This document shows positions 1 to 5,610 of a DNA stretch of 6,587 nucleotides, piece after piece; positions within the stretch are counted from its first letter, which is position 1, and each line of letters opens with the position of its first letter. Below the pieces are notes generated by a model. The model ran no database searches, was not told the DNA's origin, and saw only the letters and a program-made list of their open reading frames with translations. The DNA is from Candidatus Melainabacteria bacterium GWA2_34_9 (GTDB lineage: Bacteria; Cyanobacteriota; Vampirovibrionia; Gastranaerophilales; UBA9971). The DNA lies in the NCBI GenBank assembly GCA_001784535.1, contig MFRJ01000052.1:1-6587 (forward strand), read 5' to 3'. The position numbers were made by a program, and so were the translations under genes.

Positions 1-982
1 TAAGCGCAGGAACGATTTCAAAAAGATCACCAACGATTCCGTAGGTAGCAACTCCAAAAATAGGAGCTTCAGGATCTTTATTGATTGCTATGATGATATC
101 GCTGCCTGTCATACCTGCCAAATGCTGAATAGCACCTGAAATTCCGCAAGCAACGTAAACTTTAGGACAAACTGTTTTTCCTGTTTGACCAACCTGATCA
201 CAGTGAGCTCTCCAACCTGCATCAACGCAAGCACGACTTGCACCAACAGCACCGCCAAGAGCTTGAGCGAGATCATCAAGAACTTTAAAGCCTTCAGCGG
301 TTTTCATTCCGCGTCCGCCCGCTACTATAATATCAGCTTCTTCGATTTTTTGATTGCTAGCTTGAGCAGCACCAAGCCATTCAAGTAATTTTACTTTAAC
401 TCTTGAAGCATCAAGATTTACGTTAATTTGTTCAACAACTGCACCTGTGCCATGGTTCATTTCAGGTTTTGCTAATACTTTTGGTCTTACTGTAGCCATT
501 TGAGGTCTTGCAACTTTACATAAAATTGTAGCCATAAGGTTTCCGCCAAAAGTCGGTCTTGTAGCAGCAAGCAAGCCTTGTTCATTAATACTTAAAGCTG
601 TACAGTCTGCTGTTAAACCTGTATTTAATCTGGAAGCTACTCTGGGAGCAAAATCTCTACCTGTTGTTGTAGCGCCTACAAGAATCATAGAAGGTTTTTT
701 CTGCTCGATAGCCTGACATAGAGCATCTGTATAAAGTTCTGTTGAATATTGAGCAAGATTTTCATTCTGAACAAGATAAACTTTATCACTTCCTGCTTCA
801 GAAATTGTTCTTATTTGATCATCAACATTTTCATTTCCTGCGAACAAAATAGTTCCGACTTCTTCACCGCTTAATTGACTTGAAAGTTCTTTAGCTGCAT
901 TAATAAGTTCTAAAGTAACGCCTGCGATTGCATTATCGGATTTTCTTTCTGCTATTATCCAAATACCTTTGTATTCACTCAT
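1..982 (-). CDS. etfA: Electron transfer flavoprotein, alpha subunit (3' end cut by window)
   Basis: FAD-binding subunit of the cytoplasmic ETF heterodimer, which passes electrons between acyl-CoA dehydrogenase-type flavoenzymes and a quinone, NAD or ferredoxin partner. I translated 327 codons from the minus strand with no stop. They begin MSEYKGIWIIAE and run to IVPAL at the window edge, so only roughly ten residues should be missing for a family usually 320-340 long. The N-terminal domain holds the conserved GRDFAPR and GLTADCT stretches. The C-terminal FAD domain shows AGGRGM (221-226), GASR (247-250), the flavin-contacting QTGKT (266-270) and INKDP (300-304). There is no N-terminal ferredoxin domain. 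The start at 982 is chosen because GGAG at 992-995 sits 9 bases upstream. An in-frame ATG at 997 overlaps that GGAG and has no site of its own. It lies 106 bases after etfB and is probably cotranscribed with it. The motifs resemble the anaerobe-type (possibly bifurcating) ETFs, but that is inferred. Confidence 0.96.
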   Translation of the reverse strand, partial: MSEYKGIWIIAERKSDNAIAGVTLELINAAKELSSQLSGEEVGTILFAGNENVDDQIRTISEAGSDKVYLVQNENLAQYSTELYTDALCQAIEQKKPSMILVGATTTGRDFAPRVASRLNTGLTADCTALSINEQGLLAATRPTFGGNLMATILCKVARPQMATVRPKVLAKPEMNHGTGAVVEQINVNLDASRVKVKLLEWLGAAQASNQKIEEADIIVAGGRGMKTAEGFKVLDDLAQALGGAVGASRACVDAGWRAHCDQVGQTGKTVCPKVYVACGISGAIQHLAGMTGSDIIIAINKDPEAPIFGVATYGIVGDLFEIVPAL

Positions 983-991
983 TAAGTTATT

Positions 992-995
992 CTCC
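992..995 (-). promoter_or_regulatory. Ribosome binding site that fixes the etfA start
   Basis: The minus strand reads GGAG, then 9 bases, then ATG at 982. The alternative in-frame ATG at 997 shares bases with this site, so the downstream start is preferred. It also gives the usual ETF-alpha N-terminus. Confidence 0.7.
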
Positions 996-1025
996 ATAAT
1001 TGTATTTATTATTTCTTTTTATCTA

Positions 1026-1041
1026 CCCCCTTCAAAGGGGG
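1026..1041. repeat. C-rich/G-rich hairpin in the etfB-etfA gap
   Basis: CCCCCT at 1026-1031 pairs with AGGGGG at 1036-1041 around TCAA; a 7-bp version with a 2-base loop is also possible. It stands out against AT-rich surroundings. In the minus-strand transcript it lies between etfB and etfA and is followed by AT-rich sequence without a clean T-run, so it is not a classical terminator. It could stabilise the etfB mRNA end or partly attenuate etfA, or it could be a dispersed repeat unit. Only one copy is visible here. Confidence 0.6.
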
Positions 1042-1067
1042 AAAGGTTTGTTTTGGGCTCGCTTTCC

Positions 1068-1087
1068 GTCGCCTACGGCGACTCGCT
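1068..1087 (-). repeat. Dispersed palindromic repeat, copy 1 (between etfB and etfA)
   Basis: On the minus strand this reads AGCGAGTCGCCGTAGGCGAC. It folds as GTCGCC (1077-1082 on the complement) with GGCGAC (1068-1073) around a 3-base loop. The same 20-mer with two changes (18/20 identical) occurs on the plus strand at 3421-3440. The surrounding 1056-1092 is markedly GC-rich (flanks GGGCTCGC and GCTCGCCC), unlike the rest of the window. It sits only 17 bases after the etfB stop codon, as intergenic REP-like elements often do. The function is unknown: it could be a passive repeat or an mRNA-stabilising hairpin. Confidence 0.65.
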
Positions 1088-1103
1088 CGCCCTTTATTAA
1101 AAA

Positions 1104-1898
1104 TTATACAAGGACTTTATCGCCTTTGAGTTTTTCAAGAAGCGCTCTTGCTGCTTCTTTTGCATCAGCTGCATTTATAATTTCGCCTGCGTTTCTTTGT
1201 TCAGGTCTAAAAGCTCTTGATACAAAAGTAGGTGAACCTTTTATTCCAACAGTTTCAGGATCAAGCCCTAAATCTTCCATTCCGTATTCAGCAATAGGAG
1301 TTCTGTTAGCTTTCATTGTGCCTTTAATCGAAGGCATTCTTGGTTCATAATCACATTTCAACATACATGTTAAACCGGGAAGCTGCATTTCGACTTTTTG
1401 AATGCCGTCTTCAACTTCACGTTTAATAACAACGGTACTTCCGCCTGTAAATTCAACTTCTTTAGCATAAGTAACCTGAGGAAGACCTAACTGTTCCGCA
1501 ATTCCCGGACCTGTTTGTGCTGTATCACCATCAATAGCATACTGTCCACAGATAATTAAATCAAAATCGCCGACTTTTTCTTTTATAGCTGTTGCAAGTG
1601 TATGACTGGTAGCCCAAGTATCAGCACCTGCAAATTTTTTGTCTGAAACAAGAATTGCTTCATCAGCGCCCATTGCAACTGCTCTTTTCAAAACATCTTT
1701 TGCTTGTGGAGGACCCATTGTTAAGGCTGTTATTACCGTATCAGGATTTGCTTCTTTAATTCTGACAGCAGTTTCAACAGCATATTCATCGAAAGGGTTC
1801 ATAATACTTTCAACACCTTCTCTAACCATAGTGTTATTTTCTGTCCATCTAATGTCCGCAGTATCAGGTACTTGCTTTACACATACTACAATCTTCAT
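1104..1898 (-). CDS. etfB: Electron transfer flavoprotein, beta subunit
   Basis: Partner of EtfA in the cytoplasmic ETF heterodimer. The beta subunit binds AMP in the classical mitochondrial type, or a second FAD in bifurcating types. The 264 residues from ATG are the normal length. Visible family landmarks are VKQVPDT (7-13), NPFDEYAVE (34-42), MGPPQAK (61-67), the ADTWATS stretch (92-98) and the nucleotide-binding loop AIDGDTAQTGP (121-131). The last reads DGDTAQ rather than the DDDCNQ of the mitochondrial/AMP type, matching the clostridial-like group that includes bifurcating ETFs. The bifurcating assignment is inference. Start choice: GAGG at 1911-1914 is 12 bases from the ATG at 1898 but 9 from an in-frame TTG at 1901. 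ATG gives the family's usual MKIVVCVKQ start, but TTG cannot be excluded. It is the first gene of an etfBA operon; no dehydrogenase partner gene is in the window. Confidence 0.96.
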   Translation of the reverse strand: MKIVVCVKQVPDTADIRWTENNTMVREGVESIMNPFDEYAVETAVRIKEANPDTVITALTMGPPQAKDVLKRAVAMGADEAILVSDKKFAGADTWATSHTLATAIKEKVGDFDLIICGQYAIDGDTAQTGPGIAEQLGLPQVTYAKEVEFTGGSTVVIKREVEDGIQKVEMQLPGLTCMLKCDYEPRMPSIKGTMKANRTPIAEYGMEDLGLDPETVGIKGSPTFVSRAFRPEQRNAGEIINAADAKEAARALLEKLKGDKVLV

Positions 1899-1944
1899 CA
1901 ATAAAAATTTCCTCTTTTTAATTTACTTATTTACTTAAATATAT

Positions 1945-2021
1945 ATGACAATAATATTTTACTATATTTATCTTATAGGACTAGGGAAACTATACAATAA
2001 ACATAAATTCATGACAATAAT
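1945..2021. repeat. 11-bp direct repeat ATGACAATAAT, two copies
   Basis: Identical copies lie at 1945-1955 and 2011-2021, 66 bases apart start to start, in the divergent region between etfB and the transporter. On the minus strand each reads ATTATTGTCAT. The 2011 copy contains the etfB -35 hexamer TTGTCA. The 1945 copy lies in the predicted etfB leader and has no good -10 at the expected distance. They could be paired regulator sites, a duplicated promoter element, or chance in AT-rich DNA. Confidence 0.4.
1989..2017 (-). promoter_or_regulatory. Predicted sigma-70-type promoter for etfBA
   Basis: The minus strand has TTGTCA (2017-2012; 5 of 6 to TTGACA), exactly 17 bases, then TATAGT (1994-1989; 5 of 6 to TATAAT). 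Transcription would begin near 1982, giving a leader of about 85 bases before etfB. The -35 box lies inside one copy of the 11-bp direct repeat, so a protein binding that repeat would affect this promoter. Confidence 0.6.
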
Positions 2022-2037
2022 CACAATCTATCAAAAA

Positions 2038-2068
2038 TTGACTTTCTTCGGCATTATATGGTTACATT
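2038..2068 (+). promoter_or_regulatory. Weak candidate promoter for the ArsB/NhaD-type transporter
   Basis: TTGACT at 2038-2043 is a good -35 match. The best -10 is TACATT at 2063-2068 (4 of 6), at a long 19-base spacing. It is about 40 bases before the transporter start and is back to back with the etfB promoter. Other AT-rich hexamers could serve, so this is only a candidate. Confidence 0.3.
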
Positions 2069-2109
2069 AAATGATAAAAGTAATAATAAAACAGTGGAGG
2101 TCTGCTTAA

Positions 2110-3396
2110 ATGGAACATGGTTCATTAATTTTCGGCATAAATAAAGTTATTATTGCGTCACTTATTCTATTTTTTACATATATTTTCATAGTAATAGATA
2201 AAATCCCAAAAGTAACAACAGTTATGATCGGGGCTTCCTTAACATTAGTTCTAGGGATTTTGCCCGCAAAAAGCGCTTTTTCTTATGTTGATTTTGGTGT
2301 AATCACGCTTCTTATAAGCATGATGATAATTGTTCATATAACAGGAAGAAGCGGTGTATTTGAATGGCTTGCCATTAAACTTTTAAAACACACAAAAGGA
2401 AACCCTTTGCATGTTTTAGTTTATCTTTCTGCATTAACAGCAATTCTTTCTGCTTTTCTTGATAACGTAACTACTGTATTCCTTTTAATTCCAATAACAT
2501 TTGTAATAGCCAGAGAACTTAAAGCTGACCCTATACCTTTTTTAATAACAGAAATTCTTGCTTCAAATATTGGAGGTGCAGCTACTTTAATAGGCGACCC
2601 ACCCAACATAATTATAGGAAGTGCTGCGGGCTTAACCTTTAATGATTTTATTATGGAACTAACACCAATAATTATTGTGATTTTTATAGTAAGCACAGCC
2701 ATTTTAGCTTATCTGTTCAGAAAAGATCTGATCCCCAAGCCCGAGTTGGCAGATCATATAGCAAATTTAGATAACTCAAAGTCAATAACAGACAAACAAC
2801 TAATGATAAGATCATTAATTGTTTTATCACTTGTAATTATCGGGTTTGTTCTTCACGGAATACTGCATCTGGAAGCTTATACAATAGCTCTTTTAGGTGC
2901 AAGCATACTTATAGCTTTTGAACACCCGAAACATATTCTTCTTGAAGTTGAATGGCTTACAATATTTTTCTTTATAGGGCTTTTTATCATAATAGGAGGA
3001 CTGGAAGCGACAGGCGGAATTCATTTTTTGGCTGATAAATTATTAGAATTAACACATGGCGATTTAAAACTCACAGCAATGTTTATCCTGTGGGGATCAG
3101 GATTTTTATCCGCTATAATAGATAATATTCCTTACACTGTAACAATGACACCGCTTATAAAAGAACTTCATTCTGTTATGAACATCCATCCTCTCTGGTG
3201 GTCATTATCGCTGGGAGCCTGTCTTGGAGGAAACGCGACCATCATAGGCGCGGCAGCAAATGTTATAGTCTCAGAAGCTTCTTATGCAGCAGGACATCCT
3301 ATTTCGTTTTTAAGATTTATGAAATACGGTACGCTCATAACAATAGTTTCGCTAATATTAAGCTCCATTTATATTTATTTCAGATTTTTAGTATAA
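2110..3396 (+). CDS. ArsB/NhaD-superfamily membrane permease
   Basis: A 428-residue, very hydrophobic inner-membrane protein of the ion transporter superfamily (ArsB arsenite pumps, NhaD Na+/H+ antiporters, P-protein-like and SLC13-type carriers); the length is typical. The two inverted-repeat halves are visible. The first has LDNVTT (117-122) followed by SNIGGAATLIGDPPN (152-166). The second has IDNIPYT (337-343) followed by GGNATIIGAAANV (373-385). The paired DN and GG-x-AT-x-IG motifs are the re-entrant substrate and ion site hallmarks of this fold. A polar cytoplasmic linker lies around 203-230. GGAGG at 2096-2100, 9 bases before ATG, supports the start. There are no arsR or arsC genes nearby, so arsenite export is not indicated. 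Na+/H+ exchange or organic or inorganic anion transport are equally open. It is a single gene, divergent from etfBA and ending at a shared terminator. Confidence 0.88.
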   Translation: MEHGSLIFGINKVIIASLILFFTYIFIVIDKIPKVTTVMIGASLTLVLGILPAKSAFSYVDFGVITLLISMMIIVHITGRSGVFEWLAIKLLKHTKGNPLHVLVYLSALTAILSAFLDNVTTVFLLIPITFVIARELKADPIPFLITEILASNIGGAATLIGDPPNIIIGSAAGLTFNDFIMELTPIIIVIFIVSTAILAYLFRKDLIPKPELADHIANLDNSKSITDKQLMIRSLIVLSLVIIGFVLHGILHLEAYTIALLGASILIAFEHPKHILLEVEWLTIFFFIGLFIIIGGLEATGGIHFLADKLLELTHGDLKLTAMFILWGSGFLSAIIDNIPYTVTMTPLIKELHSVMNIHPLWWSLSLGACLGGNATIIGAAANVIVSEASYAAGHPISFLRFMKYGTLITIVSLILSSIYIYFRFLV

Positions 3397-3416
3397 ATTT
3401 TTCATTATTTTAAAAC

Positions 3417-3449
3417 AAAAAGCGAGTCGCCATAGACGACTCGCTTTTT
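3417..3449. terminator. Bidirectional terminator; also copy 2 of the dispersed palindromic repeat
   Basis: AAAAAGCGAGTCG (3417-3429) pairs perfectly over 13 bp with CGACTCGCTTTTT (3437-3449) around a 7-base loop, with a T-run on either strand. It lies between the convergent transporter (stop at 3396) and HD-GYP gene (stop at 3465), so it can end both transcripts. Positions 3421-3440 match the minus-strand repeat at 1068-1087 in 18 of 20 bases, suggesting a repeat element recruited as a terminator. Confidence 0.85.
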
Positions 3450-3464
3450 CAAAACTAAAATTCA

Positions 3465-4595
3465 CTAAGCGCTTTCTTTATATTTCCTGTTAAGAACGCT
3501 GTATTCGTTGTAATAAGCGTTAGGATTCACAGCAGCTTCTCTAAAAAGTTTTTCTACCCTGAGAAAAGCTTCTGTAACCTCAGGATCAAATTGACTTCCG
3601 GCACAATTTTTTATTTCTTCAACGGCAACGTCATGAGGAAGCCCTTTTCTATAAGACCTGTTAGAAGTCATGGCATCATAAGTGTCAGCTATAGCAAGAA
3701 TTCTTGACGGCAACGGTATATCTTTAAGGCTAAGTCCGTTAGGATAACCTCTGCCATCCCATCTTTCATGGTGACAACTCGCCCATAAAGCAACATTAGT
3801 AAGTCCTGGAATATTACTTAAAATTTTCTTAGCCTTTGGTGCGTGCTCCTGGATTTCTTTATATTCTTCGTCAGTTAATTTACCTGCTTTGCAAAGAATA
3901 GCTTCGGGAACGCCAATTTTTCCAATATCATGCAAAAGTCCTGTTGTTTCTATTTCTTCAATAAAACTTTCTTCAAGATTCATCTCTTTGGCAAGAATCA
4001 GCGAAAATAAAGTCACCCTATGAGAATGTCCATGAGTATATGCATCTTTAGCGTCAAGAGCGCTGGAAATTGATTTAACAGTAGTAAAAAATAATTCTTT
4101 TAAATCCTGCAGCAAAGTATTCTTGCTTAAAGTAAGCTCATAAGCTTCGATTCCATGATCAATGATCATTTCAATTTCATCAGGTTCGTACGGTTTTGTT
4201 ATATATTGGAACAACTGACATTTGTTAACACCGTCAATCATTGCTTCAATATCACTATACCCTGTCAAAAGCATTTTAATAATGTACGGGTGCTTTTCCG
4301 CAACCTTTGAAAGAAACTCTGTACCAGTCATTTTAGGCATACGCTGATCGCTAATAATCAACGAAATATTTTGCCCTTCCTTATCAATAATTTCCAGAGC
4401 TTCTTTACCGTCTGTAGCAACTAAAATATTAAATTTGCGCCTTAAAGTCCTCTTTAAAAGCTGCAAATTATTTACTTCATCATCAACTATTAAAACGGTA
4501 TGCTTTTCTTTTCCCTTTTCTGACTCAGAATCGGAAAATATATTCTGAAATTTTTCCAAATTATTTTCACTTAGTTGCTGTTCTGTTAAAAACAT
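3465..4595 (-). CDS. Response regulator with HD-GYP domain (RpfG-like cyclic-di-GMP phosphodiesterase)
   Basis: A cytoplasmic two-domain signalling protein of 376 residues. After a charged N-terminal stretch of about 32 residues comes a receiver domain (about 33-150) with acidic pair D38/D39, phosphoacceptor D83 in SDQRMP, T111 and K134 (ITKPYEPDE). The HD-GYP domain (about 175-350) follows, with HGHSHR (188-193), the HD pair H222-D223 in LLHDIGKIGVPE, H251, HHERWDGRGYP (275-285) and D304 in ADTYDAMTS. All expected metal ligands and the GYP motif are present, so it should be an active phosphodiesterase that linearises or fully hydrolyses cyclic di-GMP when the receiver is phosphorylated. Activity is inferred from the family. 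No histidine kinase or GGDEF gene is in the window, so it is an orphan regulator here. The start ATG has a modest AGGA (4607-4610) 11 bases upstream. It is convergent with the transporter and divergent from sod. Confidence 0.94.
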   Translation of the reverse strand: MFLTEQQLSENNLEKFQNIFSDSESEKGKEKHTVLIVDDEVNNLQLLKRTLRRKFNILVATDGKEALEIIDKEGQNISLIISDQRMPKMTGTEFLSKVAEKHPYIIKMLLTGYSDIEAMIDGVNKCQLFQYITKPYEPDEIEMIIDHGIEAYELTLSKNTLLQDLKELFFTTVKSISSALDAKDAYTHGHSHRVTLFSLILAKEMNLEESFIEEIETTGLLHDIGKIGVPEAILCKAGKLTDEEYKEIQEHAPKAKKILSNIPGLTNVALWASCHHERWDGRGYPNGLSLKDIPLPSRILAIADTYDAMTSNRSYRKGLPHDVAVEEIKNCAGSQFDPEVTEAFLRVEKLFREAAVNPNAYYNEYSVLNRKYKESA

Positions 4596-4758
4596 ATTGC
4601 ATGATTTCCTATGGACACTCTCAACTTAATATATCGGCAATCCCAAATTTAATCTTTAGCTAATTTTTAAAATAAATATATTTAATTATTAAAAATACAA
4701 TTACAAAAAGCCTAAACCCGCGACAGGAAACACTTTTATGAAATTTATATTTATTATT

Positions 4759-4776
4759 TTTGTAAACTTTTACAAA
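4759..4776. promoter_or_regulatory. Perfect palindrome, likely operator of the sod promoter
   Basis: TTTGTAAA (4759-4766), CT, TTTACAAA (4769-4776): an 8+2+8 perfect inverted repeat in the region between the HD-GYP gene and sod. Its right arm contains the TTTACA used as -35 box of the sod promoter, the classical position for a repressor. It does not match PerR (TTATAAT-type) spacing. It resembles Rex sites (TTGTGAA-n4-TTCACAA) in general character but is offset from them. The binding protein is unknown. Confidence 0.5.
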
Positions 4777-4797
4777 GCTATTAAAATTATTTATAAC
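4769..4797 (+). promoter_or_regulatory. Predicted sigma-70-type promoter for superoxide dismutase
   Basis: TTTACA (4769-4774; 5 of 6), exactly 17 bases, then TATAAC (4792-4797; 5 of 6). Transcription would start near 4804, giving an AT-rich leader of about 80 bases before the sod start. The rest of the 290-base gap (4596-4885) is AT-rich. I found no comparably good promoter for the divergent HD-GYP gene in it. Confidence 0.6.
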
Positions 4798-4885
4798 AAA
4801 ATGAACGATGTAATTTTCATCTTTAAACATAATAATAATTAATATAAAAAATGAGCTTATTCAATATTCATTAAAGGAGAAAACA

Positions 4886-5545
4886 ATGGTATTAGTTGAA
4901 GAAAGACTACACAGCACTATAGATAAATATGAAGCAAAAGATTTTAGCTATTTTTTCAAAACACTCGACGGCTTTAGCGAAGAACAATTAAAACTTCATT
5001 ACGGTCTTTATGAAGGCTACATAAAAAAAGTTAACGAAGTAAACGACAAACTCAAATCTGCAGACAAAAGCTCTGCAAATCACAATTATTCAGAATACAG
5101 AAACCTTTTAGTAGACTTTTCGCATAATCTTAACGGCGTTATTTTGCACGAATTATATTTTTCAAACCTGACAGACAAATACACAGAGCCTACAGAATCC
5201 TTTAAAGCAACTATCGAAAGAGATTTTGGAAGTTGGGATTCTTATCTCGAAGACCTAAAAGCAGCAGCAATGGCTTCAAGAGCAGGATGGGCTATAACAG
5301 GCTACAATTATAGAGATGGGAAAATCCACAATTTTGCTATAGACCAACATAATTTACATGTACCTGTCTTTGTCAGACCTCTTTTAATACTTGATACATG
5401 GGAACATGCTTTTGGCACAGACTATGGAACGAACAAAAAAGGCTATATAGAAGCGTTCATGGGAAATGTTAACTGGCATGTAGTTTCTTTACGCTTTGAA
5501 TCCGCGCTTAAAGCAGAATCCTGCCACGAAAAAGCAGAAGAATAA
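4886..5545 (+). CDS. sod: Superoxide dismutase, Fe/Mn family (Aquifex-like branch)
   Basis: Converts superoxide to hydrogen peroxide and oxygen; probably cytoplasmic, as no signal peptide is seen. Of its 219 residues, the four metal ligands are all present: H38 (LHYG), H88 (GVILHELYF), and D170 and H174 (LDTWEHAF). Y45 is the likely active-site gateway tyrosine. The middle part (ANHNYSEYR, then ILHELYFSNL) and the end (YIEAFMGNVNWHVVSLRFE) closely resemble what I recall of the Aquifex pyrophilus enzyme. The helix HYGLYEGY is one residue shorter between ligand and tyrosine than E. coli HYGKHHQTY and lacks the second-sphere histidine. H155 in DQHN lies near the position that is Gln or Ala in the classical Mn and Fe enzymes. 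Metal preference therefore cannot be read off. GGAG at 4876-4879, 6 bases from ATG, supports the start. It is monocistronic, with its own promoter, operator-like palindrome and terminator. Confidence 0.95.
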   Translation: MVLVEERLHSTIDKYEAKDFSYFFKTLDGFSEEQLKLHYGLYEGYIKKVNEVNDKLKSADKSSANHNYSEYRNLLVDFSHNLNGVILHELYFSNLTDKYTEPTESFKATIERDFGSWDSYLEDLKAAAMASRAGWAITGYNYRDGKIHNFAIDQHNLHVPVFVRPLLILDTWEHAFGTDYGTNKKGYIEAFMGNVNWHVVSLRFESALKAESCHEKAEE

Positions 5546-5559
5546 AAGATATTTTCACA

Positions 5560-5594
5560 AAAAAGAGGAGAAACCGATGGTTTCTCCTCTTTTT
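5560..5594. terminator. Strong bidirectional terminator between sod and the radical SAM gene
   Basis: The left arm (5560-5575) starts with five A and ends AGGAGAAACC. It pairs perfectly over 16 bp with 5579-5594, which ends in TTTTT, around the 3-base loop GAT. There is a U-run on both strands. It begins 15 bases after the sod stop and ends 17 bases before the stop of the convergent radical SAM gene, so it should end both. Confidence 0.92.
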
Positions 5595-5610
5595 CTTTAT
5601 ATGAAAATCT

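Noticed and set aside
983..997. Upstream in-frame ATG at 997 as the etfA start
   Set aside because: It would use up the GGAG that serves the ATG at 982 and adds five residues not usual in ETF alpha.
998..1050. Possible separate etfA promoter (minus-strand TTGAAG, 18 bases, TAATAA)
   Set aside because: Both hexamers match only 4 of 6 and the -35 lies inside the C/G hairpin; cotranscription with etfB is the simpler reading.
1000..1350. Plus-strand open frame of 116 codons over the start of the etf gap and the end of etfB
   Set aside because: It overlaps etfB on the opposite strand, runs through both hairpins, has no recognisable domain, and its composition is that of an antisense shadow.
2421..2702. 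Minus-strand open frame of 93 codons inside the transporter gene
   Set aside because: It lies wholly within the well-supported permease and its hydrophobic translation is the mirror of membrane-segment codons.
3198..3413. Plus-strand open frame of 71 codons overlapping the transporter 3' end in another frame
   Set aside because: No ribosome site, no family resemblance, and the overlapping frame carries the conserved GGNATIIG motif.
4596..4700. Promoter for the HD-GYP gene on the minus strand
   Set aside because: A TATATT-like -10 is present near 4630, but no acceptable -35 lies at the right distance, so I could not support a specific site.
4801..4874. Two tiny frames in the sod leader (ATG at 4801, 13 codons; ATG at 4851, 7 codons ending just before the sod ribosome site)
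   Set aside because: Neither has a ribosome binding site, and the first begins before the predicted transcript start. AT-rich DNA gives such frames by chance.
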